Origin: CAVTHW01 sp963734625
GTDB taxonomy: Bacteria > Acidobacteriota > Terriglobia > Bryobacterales > Bryobacteraceae
Direction: 5' to 3'
Length of the DNA stretch: 64,000 nucleotides
Assembly (NCBI GenBank): GCA_963734625.1
Contig: CAVTHW010000006.1
Location: forward strand, 1 to 64,000
In this document: positions 8,311 to 20,807 of the stretch, piece after piece
Position numbering within the stretch: position 1 is the stretch's first letter
How the letters are laid out: the number at the start of each line of letters is the position of its first letter
The notes under the pieces: model-generated
What the model saw: the letters and a program-made list of their open reading frames with translations, nothing else
What the model was told of the DNA's origin: nothing
Databases searched by the model: none
Made by a program: the position numbers and the translations under genes

Positions 8311-8754
8311 ATGCTCACACTGCGGCAAAAGAGCATTTTCGACTTCATCGTGGAGTTTCGCCGCCAGCATGGCTGCTCCCCTTCCATTCCCGAGATCCAG
8401 CGCGCGTTCGCAATCCGCAGCCCCAACGGAGTCGCCGGCCATATCCTCGCCCTGGAGGCGAAGGGCATGATCCGGCGCGCCCGGCGCGGTTCGCGGCAGA
8501 TCGAGATCACCGGACCTCTCCATTCCATGAAGGCGCAAGTCTTCGATCTGCCAATGTTCAGCCGCTCGCCGCAAGACCCGCTCGAGGGCTGCGTCAGCAT
8601 CGACGAGTCCACGCTGGGGTTTCGCCCCGATGAAGGCTGCTTCGCGCTGAAGGTCCGCGGCAATTCAAGGCGGGACGCCGGGATTCTGGAAGGCGATCTG
8701 GTGGTGGTCGATCCGCAAGGCGCGGTGCGCACCATCATCCGAAAGGTACGCTGA
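8311..8754 (+). CDS. Truncated LexA-like regulator
   Basis: A 147-aa protein. Residues 1-68 form a LexA-type winged helix (LTLRQKSIFDFIVEF, SIPEIQRAF, SPNGVAGHILALEAKG). Residues 100-140 resemble the S24 peptidase fold with the serine motif VRGNS and GILEGDLVVVDP. LexA is normally near 200 aa. The Ala-Gly cleavage site and the C-terminal part with the catalytic lysine are missing, because the protein stops just after DPQG. It is therefore probably a DNA-binding protein that cannot self-cleave. prmA follows 3 nt downstream. Confidence 0.7.
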   Translation: MLTLRQKSIFDFIVEFRRQHGCSPSIPEIQRAFAIRSPNGVAGHILALEAKGMIRRARRGSRQIEITGPLHSMKAQVFDLPMFSRSPQDPLEGCVSIDESTLGFRPDEGCFALKVRGNSRRDAGILEGDLVVVDPQGAVRTIIRKVR

Positions 8755-8757
8755 CCT

Positions 8758-9519
8758 GTGGTGTACTCAATCTCCCTGTCGTGCGTGCCACGCGAAAAGG
8801 ATATGGCCCTAGCCGAACTCTACGAAGCCGGGACGCTGGGAGTCATCGAGGAGGATCTGCCGGATGGCCGCTGCCGCTTGCGGGCGTTCTTCGGCGATGA
8901 AGCCCCCGCAGAAGGGGAGGATTGGGTGCGAGTGGCGCAGTCCCATTGGCAGCCGGTGGCCATCGGCGAGCGGTGGTTCCTTGCGCCCGCCTGGCATGAC
9001 GGAGTCACGCCGCCCGGAAGGTTGCGGCTGGTCATGCCGCCCGGCTCGGCCTCCGGCACGGGGCTTCACGCCTCGACGCAGGCCGCTCTGGAGGCGATGG
9101 AGCGGGTCGTGCGCGCCGGAGATGTGGTGCTGGACCTTGGAACCGGCTCGGGGATCCTGGCGGCGGCCGCGCGTCTGCTCGGAGCCTCGGCGGCGATCGC
9201 CTGCGACATTGATGAGGACGCCGCACGAGCGGCGCGCGAGTACTGCGGCGAAGCGGCGGCGGTGCTCGCCGGATCGGCGCGAAGCCTGCGCGACGGCTGG
9301 GCGGATGTGGTGGTGGCGAACATTCACGCCGCAGCCATCGCCGGTCTGGCCGGGGAAATCGCCCGGGTGCTGAAGCCGGGAGGGCGCGCCATTCTGAGCG
9401 GCTTCACGAGCCAGGACGCCGAGGGCGTGGCCCGGGCAGTGCGAAGCGCGGGCCTGTCTATTGTGGAGTCGATTTCCAGGGACGAATGGACGGCGCTGAT
9501 CGCCGGCCGGGAGAATTGA
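8758..9519 (+). CDS. prmA: Ribosomal protein L11 methyltransferase
   Basis: A 253-aa class I SAM methyltransferase of the PrmA family, which trimethylates ribosomal protein L11. The N-terminal substrate-recognition part (about 1-75) is followed by GTGLHASTQ, the SAM-binding motif VLDLGTGSGILAAAA and the post-motif VVANIHAAAI. GTG at 8758 or 8761 is the start; no ATG fits. It is slightly shorter than the roughly 290-aa E. coli enzyme. It lies directly behind the LexA-like gene and in front of a small basic ORF, probably one transcript. Confidence 0.88.
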   Translation: MVYSISLSCVPREKDMALAELYEAGTLGVIEEDLPDGRCRLRAFFGDEAPAEGEDWVRVAQSHWQPVAIGERWFLAPAWHDGVTPPGRLRLVMPPGSASGTGLHASTQAALEAMERVVRAGDVVLDLGTGSGILAAAARLLGASAAIACDIDEDAARAAREYCGEAAAVLAGSARSLRDGWADVVVANIHAAAIAGLAGEIARVLKPGGRAILSGFTSQDAEGVARAVRSAGLSIVESISRDEWTALIAGREN

Positions 9520-9520
9520 C

Positions 9521-9673
9521 GTGCCAAGGAAGGCCAGAGGCTACGATCGCGGCAAGTCCGTGCGCCGGTTAGCGCGGGAAAGAGTCGGCGCCACCCCCGC
9601 GAGCCGCGTGATCCAGCCGAAACTCAAACGGAAGAAGCCGAAGCACAAGAAACCCGTCGAGGCCGAAGATTAG
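9521..9673 (+). CDS. Small basic protein (50 aa), unknown function
   Basis: GTG start 1 nt after the prmA stop; 50 codons. The product begins MPRKARGYDRGK and ends with a Lys-rich tail (KLKRKKPKHKK) before an acidic EAED. It is strongly basic, so nucleic-acid or ribosome association is plausible but inferred. Tight spacing suggests translational coupling with prmA. The last bases overlap the end of the convergent PilZ gene. Confidence 0.5.
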   Translation: MPRKARGYDRGKSVRRLARERVGATPASRVIQPKLKRKKPKHKKPVEAED

Positions 9674-10008
9674 GGAAGTTCCTCCTTAGCCATCGCCCTG
9701 TTCCGCGTGTGGAACTCCCACCCCTCGAACTTCATGGCGGCCTTCTCGCCGTCGCACCAAATAATCGGACCGCGGGCAACCAGGTTCAAGGGCCGCGAAT
9801 CGTCCAACAGAACCGGCCAGTTGATCTCGATCTGGACGGGGCTGCCCTTGGCCAGAATCCGGTCGGTTGTGAACAGCACGCCTCTACTGCTCAAATTGAC
9901 CGTCCTGCCCTCCGCGGTCACGGGGGGCCGCTGGCCCTTGAGCCTATAGTGAACCGCCTGCTCGATCGGGAAGCGCGTGGACAGGCGCCGTTCCTGCACC
10001 GTTGTCAT
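9670..10008 (-). CDS. PilZ-domain protein
   Basis: A 112-aa single PilZ domain. It carries the c-di-GMP-binding arginine motif near the N terminus (ERRLSTRFP) and the NLSSRGVLF form of the (D/N)xSxxG motif. It has no other domain, so it is probably a c-di-GMP-responsive adaptor. It lies downstream of lon on the same strand with its own 92-bp leader. Confidence 0.82.
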   Translation of the reverse strand: MTTVQERRLSTRFPIEQAVHYRLKGQRPPVTAEGRTVNLSSRGVLFTTDRILAKGSPVQIEINWPVLLDDSRPLNLVARGPIIWCDGEKAAMKFEGWEFHTRNRAMAKEELP

Positions 10009-10100
10009 GATAACGATAACAACATATTGACCTTAACTCGCGCCAGTAACTAAAGTCCTGGATAGTTATAGGGGATTGGGCTAGTACTGATACCCTACTC

Positions 10101-12463
<2,363 letters not shown>

Positions 12464-12467
<4 letters not shown>

Positions 12468-12832
12468 GATCGCTCCCCTTTGCAGTTTATGCGTACCACG
12501 AGAATCCCGTCGCGGAATTCGAGCCTGAGGTGCGCCTGCTGCAAGTCACAGGGCAGCTCGACCATCCGTTCAAACCGCTCGTAGGCAATCTCCATGGAGT
12601 AGTGTGTGCAACAGTCTCCAATCAGCAGGTCCCGCCGGACGCCGCGAACAGTCAGGCGAGAGCCATGAACTTCCACCGCGACATCGTCGGAGGTCACTCC
12701 GGCGAGCTCGAACTTGAGCAGCCACCCGGTTGAAGTCCGGTAGATGTCTGCCGCGGGTTGCCACGTCCCGCCGCCAAGCGACTGATTGACGGTGACGCCC
12801 AGAATGGACCGGCGTTTGGATTGCTCTGACAT
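12464..12832 (-). CDS. Small heat-shock protein (Hsp20/alpha-crystallin)
   Basis: A 122-aa protein with an alpha-crystallin domain spanning most of its length: PAADIYRTSTGWLLKFELAGV is typical of the domain start, and the C-terminal beta strand reads RLEFRDGILVVRI. It acts as an ATP-independent holdase. It starts 4 nt from the clpB stop and overlaps lon by 4 nt. Confidence 0.88.
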
Positions 12833-12835
12833 CGT

Positions 12836-15449
<2,614 letters not shown>

Positions 15450-15472
15450 ATCTTAGCCTGCGCCTATCAAGT

Positions 15473-15501
15473 ATTATAAGCCTACTTCTATAAATGTTCA
15501 A
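15473..15501 (-). promoter_or_regulatory. Promoter of clpB-hsp20-lon operon
   Basis: On the minus strand TTGAAC (15501-15496), 17-bp spacer, perfect TATAAT (15478-15473), 24 nt before the clpB start. This is a strong housekeeping-type promoter. I see no CIRCE or HAIR-type inverted repeat. Confidence 0.75.
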
Positions 15502-15515
15502 GGGGGGAGATTTCA

Positions 15516-15539
15516 CGCCAAGGCGCAAAGACGCGAAGG
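15516..15539. repeat. Triple 8-bp unit CGCNAAGR
   Basis: Three tandem imperfect units CGCCAAGG, CGCAAAGA and CGCGAAGG lie between clpB and the PIN gene. Similar 'cgcaaagacgcgaag' intergenic elements are, from memory, dispersed in many environmental bacterial genomes. Only one copy is visible here. Confidence 0.4.
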
Positions 15540-15652
15540 GAAATCGGCTCGTTTATCACAGAGTTAAGTGATTCATTTGGTTATGGATAGGAGTCTAAAA
15601 TGGCTTTGTTCGGTAAATCTTTGGTCGTGAGGAACACGGGTGAGAAACACCG

Positions 15653-16087
15653 TTGAAACGGGTGCTGTTGGACATAAACGTCGTGCTGGACGTGCTGCTG
15701 GACCGTAAGCCGCACGTCACGGCCAGCGCGGCCGTCTGGGCCGCGGTCGAGACCGGCGCAGCGGAGGGATTGCTGACGGCTCACGCAGTCACCACCATTC
15801 ACTACCTGGTCTCAAAGGAAAGAGGCGCGGCGTTCGCGGGCCGTACGATCGGCTCCATATTGAAAGTGCTGCGCGTCGCTGCGGTCGATTCGGCAGTAAT
15901 CCAGCAGGCCCTCACCCTGGCGTGGCCGGACTTCGAAGACGCTGTGACAGCGGCCGTGGCGGCAGCGGCAGGCTGCAATCTGATTGTCACCAGGGACCCC
16001 GCCGGTCTTCCGCATTCGCCCGTGACTGCGCTGACCCCCGAAGCGGCGGCCGCCGTTCTCGGCCCGGCGCCGGCAGGCGACAACTGA
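15653..16087 (+). CDS. PIN-domain ribonuclease, probable orphan toxin
   Basis: A 144-aa PIN protein. Acidic residues of the fold are present: D near the N terminus (LLDINVVLDVLL), the central acidic pair (DFEDAVTAAVA) and the late LIVTRD. The start is TTG at 15653 or GTG at 15662. Such proteins are usually the RNase toxin of a VapBC-like pair. Only an 18-codon ORF (15600-15656, starting MALFGKSLVV) lies in front. It overlaps the TTG but does not look like a complete antitoxin, so the partner may have been lost. Confidence 0.75.
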   Translation: MKRVLLDINVVLDVLLDRKPHVTASAAVWAAVETGAAEGLLTAHAVTTIHYLVSKERGAAFAGRTIGSILKVLRVAAVDSAVIQQALTLAWPDFEDAVTAAVAAAAGCNLIVTRDPAGLPHSPVTALTPEAAAAVLGPAPAGDN

Positions 16088-16234
16088 GCGGTCGGTCTCT
16101 CGAAGAGATCAATGCTACGCCAGTCCTTTCTTAGCTTTACGGAGGTGTTTCGATAATATTGGAACCCGGCTGGGGCGGGCCCCGTCTGCCATATAGGGTT
16201 TCCCTTCGGACTCTGGGATTAAAAGGACACCATC

Positions 16235-16831
16235 ATGCGTTTTGCCAGCCGTCTATCAATCGCCATCTTGGTTATCGGCCTGCCGGTGTTTGCCGGATCA
16301 GTCCCCGGGATCAAGAACTTCGACCAAGTTGATGCGCGCGTTTATCGAGGCGGGCAGCCGACCGACGAAGGCCTCCGATACCTGGCCAAGCTCGGCGTCA
16401 AGACGATTGTCGATCTGCGAGAAACAGGCGACCGCTCGAAGGCGGAAGAGCGGGTGGTTACCGGCGCCGGCATGATGTATGTCAACGTGCCGATGACCGG
16501 GCTCACCCCGCCGACTGATGCCGAGATCACCCGGATCCTGGCGATATTGGAAGACAATACGGCCGGACCCGTATTTGTGCACTGTTTGCGCGGCGCCGAC
16601 CGCACCGGAGCCGTGATTGCCGCCTATCACATCTCTCACGACAAGTGGGACAACGCCCGCGCTCTGAAGGACGCCAAGGCGCACAGCATGAGCTTCTTCC
16701 AGTTTCCACGCCAGCGCTACATCCAGAAATTCCGGCCAAACACGGTGGATGCGAAAGCCACAGCTCCTTCCGGTGCTGCCGTGCCGACTGCCGACGCTGC
16801 GACTCCCGCGGCGGCAGGTGTCACAAACTGA
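16235..16831 (+). CDS. Secreted dual-specificity (tyrosine) phosphatase
   Basis: A 198-aa protein with a signal peptide (residues 1-21, LSIAILVIGLPVFAG) and a cysteine phosphatase domain. The P-loop HCxxxxxR is VHCLRGADRTG, and the upstream VDLRE supplies the general-acid region. The C-terminal tail after about residue 165 is Ala/Pro-rich and low in complexity. It probably dephosphorylates an extracytoplasmic substrate. It is a free-standing gene. Confidence 0.83.
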   Translation: MRFASRLSIAILVIGLPVFAGSVPGIKNFDQVDARVYRGGQPTDEGLRYLAKLGVKTIVDLRETGDRSKAEERVVTGAGMMYVNVPMTGLTPPTDAEITRILAILEDNTAGPVFVHCLRGADRTGAVIAAYHISHDKWDNARALKDAKAHSMSFFQFPRQRYIQKFRPNTVDAKATAPSGAAVPTADAATPAAAGVTN

Positions 16832-16859
16832 CCTTCCCGGAGCTAAGCTGGTAAAAGAA

Positions 16860-17474
16860 ATGGACCCGCAGGCGCACTGGGAACGCGTGTATGGCACGAA
16901 AGCGCCCACCGAAACGAGTTGGTTTAGTACCCACCTTGAGACTTCGCTATCTCTAATCGAACGCGTCGCGTGCGATCGTTCGGCGTCGATCATCGACGTG
17001 GGCGGCGGCGAATCCACTCTCGTCGACGATTTGATTGGCAGAGGGTACCCCAACGTCACGGTGTTGGACATCTCCGGGACGGCCATCGAACACACCAAGA
17101 AGCGCCTTGATTCAACGTCACAGCCGGTTACCTGGCTCGTTGCCGACATTACCGAAGCCGGCTTGCCGGCGCATTCTTACGACGTCTGGCATGACCGCGC
17201 CGTGTTTCACTTTTTGACGGAGCCGGCCCAGCGCAGGGGCTACGTTCGCCAGGTTTCTTCCGCGGTCAAGCCCGGCGGCCATGTCATTGTCGGCGCCTTT
17301 GGACCGGAAGGGCCTAGCAAGTGCAGCGGTCTCGACGTCATGCGGTATGACGCCGACTCGCTCCACGCGGAGTTTGGCGCGCGCTTCCGTCTAATGGAGA
17401 GCTCAAAGGAACTGCACCGCACCCCGTTCGGAACCACGCAGCAATTTCTCTACTGCTGTTACGTCCGGGCATGA
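16860..17474 (+). CDS. Class I SAM-dependent methyltransferase
   Basis: A 204-aa protein beginning MDPQAHWERVYGTK. This start was chosen because the upstream codons lie inside the phosphatase gene. Motif I is IIDVGGGESTLVDDLI, and the acidic VLDIS follows at the usual distance. The family (Methyltransf_25-like, with the HWERVY N terminus) methylates small molecules; the substrate is unknown. Confidence 0.8.
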   Translation: MDPQAHWERVYGTKAPTETSWFSTHLETSLSLIERVACDRSASIIDVGGGESTLVDDLIGRGYPNVTVLDISGTAIEHTKKRLDSTSQPVTWLVADITEAGLPAHSYDVWHDRAVFHFLTEPAQRRGYVRQVSSAVKPGGHVIVGAFGPEGPSKCSGLDVMRYDADSLHAEFGARFRLMESSKELHRTPFGTTQQFLYCCYVRA

Positions 17475-18131
17475 CTGGCGATTCTAATCCTCCGATTTTG
17501 GACCATGCGCTGGCTCAAGCGTCCGCATTCACCGCCAAGAACTTGACGGAAACGTTCCCCCGGTGTGCATCCTGGAGTTCGATGGAGATTTGACGGACTG
17601 GCTGGTTCGAGAGGGTGTGGCCAAGCCTTTCCGGCCCTGGGCGTGCTTTCATGCCTCGATGTTCGTGATGGATCTCGAAGGCGTTACGTGCGGAATCATC
17701 GCGCGGACAATCGGCGGATCTTACGCGGTGCTTATTGCCGAGCAACTCCAGGTTACGGGGGCGAAACTCATCATCGGGCTGACGTCCGCCGGCCGCGTGT
17801 CTCCCGATCTGCCGCTCCCCCGCTCCCCTGCCTGGTGGTGGCGACGAGCGCGATTCCTGACGAGAGGACCTCCTACCATTACCTGCCACCAGCCATGGAG
17901 GTCGAGTGCAAGTCGGCGGTAACCGCTCTTCTGGAGCGGGAGTTGATCGGGACCGGATGGACGATCCGCTCGGGCACGGGGTGGACGACGGATGCCCCAT
18001 ACCTCGAGACCAAACTGGAACTGGAAAGATGGGCCCGTGAGGCGTACCGGCCGTATCGGTTGGCTACGGATCATGTGTTCGGGTTTCCGAAGACGGAGCA
18101 ACTCGATAGACTGAGAAGCAAGAGGGACACG
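17471..18131 (+). pseudogene. Decayed purine/uridine phosphorylase-family gene
   Basis: Fragments of one nucleoside phosphorylase-like protein occur in three frames: ASAFTAKNL (from ATG 17471), CILEFDGDLTDWL through GGSYAVLIAEQLQ, then LVVATSAIPDERTSYHY and GTGWTTDAPY. Frame changes fall in C-rich runs near 17555 and 17825; adding one C at each rejoins the frames. After ERWAREA the family's C-terminal third is missing and the frame runs into DinB. The shifts could be sequencing errors, but the missing C terminus suggests real decay. Confidence 0.65.
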
Positions 18132-18617
18132 ATGAGCACACGAGCAGCACTACTCGCACAGCGGATCGAGCAAGGCGCCGACGCGCTGGCGGCATTTGCA
18201 CAGGGGCTGTCAGACGCCCAGTGGCACACGGTGGTGCCGCCCGACGGCCGTCAGGTAGGCGTGATCATTCACCATGTGGCGAGCGTCTACCCGATCGAGA
18301 TCGATCTCGCCAAGCAGGTCGCCTCCGGGAAGAACATTGCGGGGCTGACGTGGGGCTTAATTGCGGAGCTGAATGCGAAACACGCGCACGACCATGCCGC
18401 GGCCGGGAAGCAGGAGACCATCGATCGCCTGCGCAGCAACAGCCATGCCGCCGCGGAGGCGGTGCGCGCCTTCTCCGACGAAGAACTCAACCGGGCGACG
18501 CCCGTCTCGCTGAACGCAGACGCTCCGCTCACGGTGCAATTCCTCATTGAAGACCACGCGCTCAGACACAGCTGGCACCATATGGCCAGAATCAAGGCGG
18601 TTCTTCAGGGTGTCTGA
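18132..18617 (+). CDS. DinB-family protein
   Basis: A 161-aa four-helix DinB-like protein. Its metal-binding histidines are in IIHHVASV and in the C-terminal HSWHHMARI. Members are metal-dependent, sometimes thiol transferases, often stress-linked; the substrate is unknown here. The reading frame is open upstream into the phosphorylase remnant. ATG 18132 begins the DinB homology (STRAALLAQRIEQGADALAAF). Confidence 0.75.
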   Translation: MSTRAALLAQRIEQGADALAAFAQGLSDAQWHTVVPPDGRQVGVIIHHVASVYPIEIDLAKQVASGKNIAGLTWGLIAELNAKHAHDHAAAGKQETIDRLRSNSHAAAEAVRAFSDEELNRATPVSLNADAPLTVQFLIEDHALRHSWHHMARIKAVLQGV

Positions 18618-18619
18618 TG

Positions 18620-18643
18620 CAGGCGCCCGTGGTGTGGCGCCTG
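18620..18643. terminator. GC-rich hairpin after the DinB gene
   Basis: A perfect 8-bp stem CAGGCGCC/GGCGCCTG with an 8-nt loop starts 3 nt after the stop codon. There is no following U-tract, so termination is only probable. Confidence 0.45.
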
Positions 18644-18708
18644 GCCCTCATGCTCAAACCTGGCGCTCATCAGCGGGGACAGGCAGCCGGCGGGGCGGGC
18701 CTGGTAGC

Positions 18709-18915
18709 TCAGGGCATGTAGAGGGTCTTACAGTGCTCGCAGCGGTAAATCTCGGCCTCTGAACCGTACTTTTGCCGAATTTCCTCCCCGAAGAAGTACC
18801 AGCGCTTCAAGTGACCGGCGCAGATCTTGCCCTTAGCGTCCTTCTCATTGCAGGCGCGCTGCAGGGGAAGGCGTTTCTTGACCGTGGCGGCCGGTGGGTC
18901 TGGTATTTCGCTCAT
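18709..18915 (-). CDS. Small putative zinc-binding protein (68 aa)
   Basis: A 68-aa protein with Cys and His spaced as in a zinc ribbon: ACNEKDAKGKICAGHLKRW and a C-terminal CEHC. It has no signal peptide. It is divergent from the TPR-barrel gene. Function unknown; the Cys pattern supports a real gene. Confidence 0.55.
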   Translation of the reverse strand: MSEIPDPPAATVKKRLPLQRACNEKDAKGKICAGHLKRWYFFGEEIRQKYGSEAEIYRCEHCKTLYMP

Positions 18916-18968
18916 ATATTACAGTGTATAGCTGCGAATCTTCGCTCGCCGGGGCACTATCTCTTGTG

Positions 18969-20807
18969 GTGGCGCGCACTGTCATATTGCTGGCCGCGGC
19001 CTGTCTTGCGCTATGCGGCCAAACCAACGACGACCCCGCCCGGGGCCCACTAGAGGCGGCCTATTCGGCCCTGGAGGCCAAACACTACGACGCGGCCATC
19101 CAGCGTTTCCTGGAGGCCGCCAAAATAGCGCCCGCCAGGCCCGCCATCCGCAAGGACCTGGCCTATATCTACCTGAAGACCGGCGCGACGGAGGCCGCGC
19201 GCGAACAATTCGCCGAAGCCGTCCGGCTCGACCCCGGGGATTTCCACGCGGCTCTGGAGTATGCTTTCCTCTGCCATGAAACCGGCAAAACCCCGGAGGC
19301 TCGCCGGATCTTCGACGAACTGCGGAAGAAAGCGGACCCGGCGTCGCGCGCGACCGCGGAACAGGCCTTCCAGAACATCGACCAGCCACTGAAGGAAGGG
19401 ATCGAGCGCTGGAGCCAGGCCGCGCGGGCGAACCCCGGCGATTTCAACGCCCACCGGGAGTTGGCCATGCTCGCCGAGCGCCGTGACGATCTGGCCCTGG
19501 CCGCCGAGCACTACCTGGCGGCGTGGCGCGTCCGGCCTGAACAGCGGAGCCTGCTAGTGGACCTAGGCCGCATACTGCAGGCCATGGGGAGGGTCGAAGA
19601 GGCGCACTCCGCCCTTCTAGCGGCTTCGCGCGGAGGCGAGCCGCGGGCCGCGGAGGCGGCGCGTGAACTTCTTCCGCGCCGGGATTCGTACGTGTATGAG
19701 TTCAAACTGGCCCTGGATCTCGACCCCGGCAACACGGGATTGCGCCGCGAGCTCGGATCGCTGCTCGCGGCCATGGGCCGCAGCGAGGAGGCCGAGAAGA
19801 CGTTGGCGTCCCTGCCTCCGCCGCCGCCAGAAGAGGCTCGCGAACTGGCCGACCGAAGCTATCAGGCGGGCTATCTCCAGGACGCCTTGAAATACTACTC
19901 GATCGCCCAGCAATCGGATCCCTCCGACGCACGCCTAATGCTGCAACTGGGCTGGACCAACAACCTGCTGAAGCAGGACGCGCGGGCTTACTACTGGTTC
20001 GGCCGGGCCCGCCGCAGCCCGGATCCGGCTATCGCCGCGGAAGCCTCAAAAGCCTATGGGAATCTGCGGCCTTCAATGGCCCGGCTGCGGACCACGGTCT
20101 GGTTCTATCCCACGTTCTCTTCGAGGTGGAGGGACACCTTCGCCTACGGACAACTTAAGCTCGAGTGGAAGCTGGGACGGCTCCCGCTGCGGGCTTACTT
20201 CAGCACCCGGCTGGTGGGCGACACGCGCCGGATGAGCGGAGGGGCAAACCCGCAATACCTGTCGCAAAGCTCGGTCATCTTCGGCGGGGGGCTGGCCACC
20301 AGTTACTGGCACGGGCTGATGCTCTGGGCTGAGGCCGGCCGCACCGCCAGCTATCTCGACAGCCGCCGGAACCTGCCGCGCTCGATAGCCGACTACCGCG
20401 GCGGGGTCGCATTCAGCAAGGGGGTGGGAAGGCTCCTGGGCTCCGAGGAACCTGGCGTGTTTTTCGAAACCAATGCAGATGGCGTGTTCATGAGCTACTT
20501 CCAGAACGATTTCGTTCTGTACTCCCAGAACCGGTTCGGCTACACGTTGGCCCCCGCCGCGGCCTTGGGCGGCCTTCAGACCCAGTGGTATTGGGCGGTC
20601 AACGCCAGCGCCGACGTGCGCCGCCAGTATTGGGCCAATCTATTGGAAGCCGGGCCCGGCGTGCGCTTCCGATGGCGGTGGATGCCTGCCTCGTGGCTGC
20701 TTTCCGCCGGCTTCTTCCGCGGAGAATATGCCCTGACCGAGGGCAACCCGTGGGGCCGCCACTACCAAGACCTGCGGGTCGGATTCTGGTATGCGTTCAC
20801 TCGCTAG
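18969..20807 (+). CDS. TPR-beta-barrel outer-membrane protein
   Basis: About 612 aa. A hydrophobic signal segment (ARTVILLAAACLALCG) supports GTG 18969 (or 18966) as start. Residues from about 25 to 370 are a run of TPR units (for example AIRKDLAYIYLKTGATEAA and DALKYYSIAQQSDPSDARL). The C-terminal 230 residues are rich in alternating aromatic strands and end in GFWYAFTR, as in outer-membrane barrels. The layout resembles PgaA/BcsC/PelB-type polysaccharide export porins (inference from architecture). The gene overlaps the TIM-barrel hydrolase gene by 17 nt. Confidence 0.65.
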   Translation: MARTVILLAAACLALCGQTNDDPARGPLEAAYSALEAKHYDAAIQRFLEAAKIAPARPAIRKDLAYIYLKTGATEAAREQFAEAVRLDPGDFHAALEYAFLCHETGKTPEARRIFDELRKKADPASRATAEQAFQNIDQPLKEGIERWSQAARANPGDFNAHRELAMLAERRDDLALAAEHYLAAWRVRPEQRSLLVDLGRILQAMGRVEEAHSALLAASRGGEPRAAEAARELLPRRDSYVYEFKLALDLDPGNTGLRRELGSLLAAMGRSEEAEKTLASLPPPPPEEARELADRSYQAGYLQDALKYYSIAQQSDPSDARLMLQLGWTNNLLKQDARAYYWFGRARRSPDPAIAAEASKAYGNLRPSMARLRTTVWFYPTFSSRWRDTFAYGQLKLEWKLGRLPLRAYFSTRLVGDTRRMSGGANPQYLSQSSVIFGGGLATSYWHGLMLWAEAGRTASYLDSRRNLPRSIADYRGGVAFSKGVGRLLGSEEPGVFFETNADGVFMSYFQNDFVLYSQNRFGYTLAPAAALGGLQTQWYWAVNASADVRRQYWANLLEAGPGVRFRWRWMPASWLLSAGFFRGEYALTEGNPWGRHYQDLRVGFWYAFTR

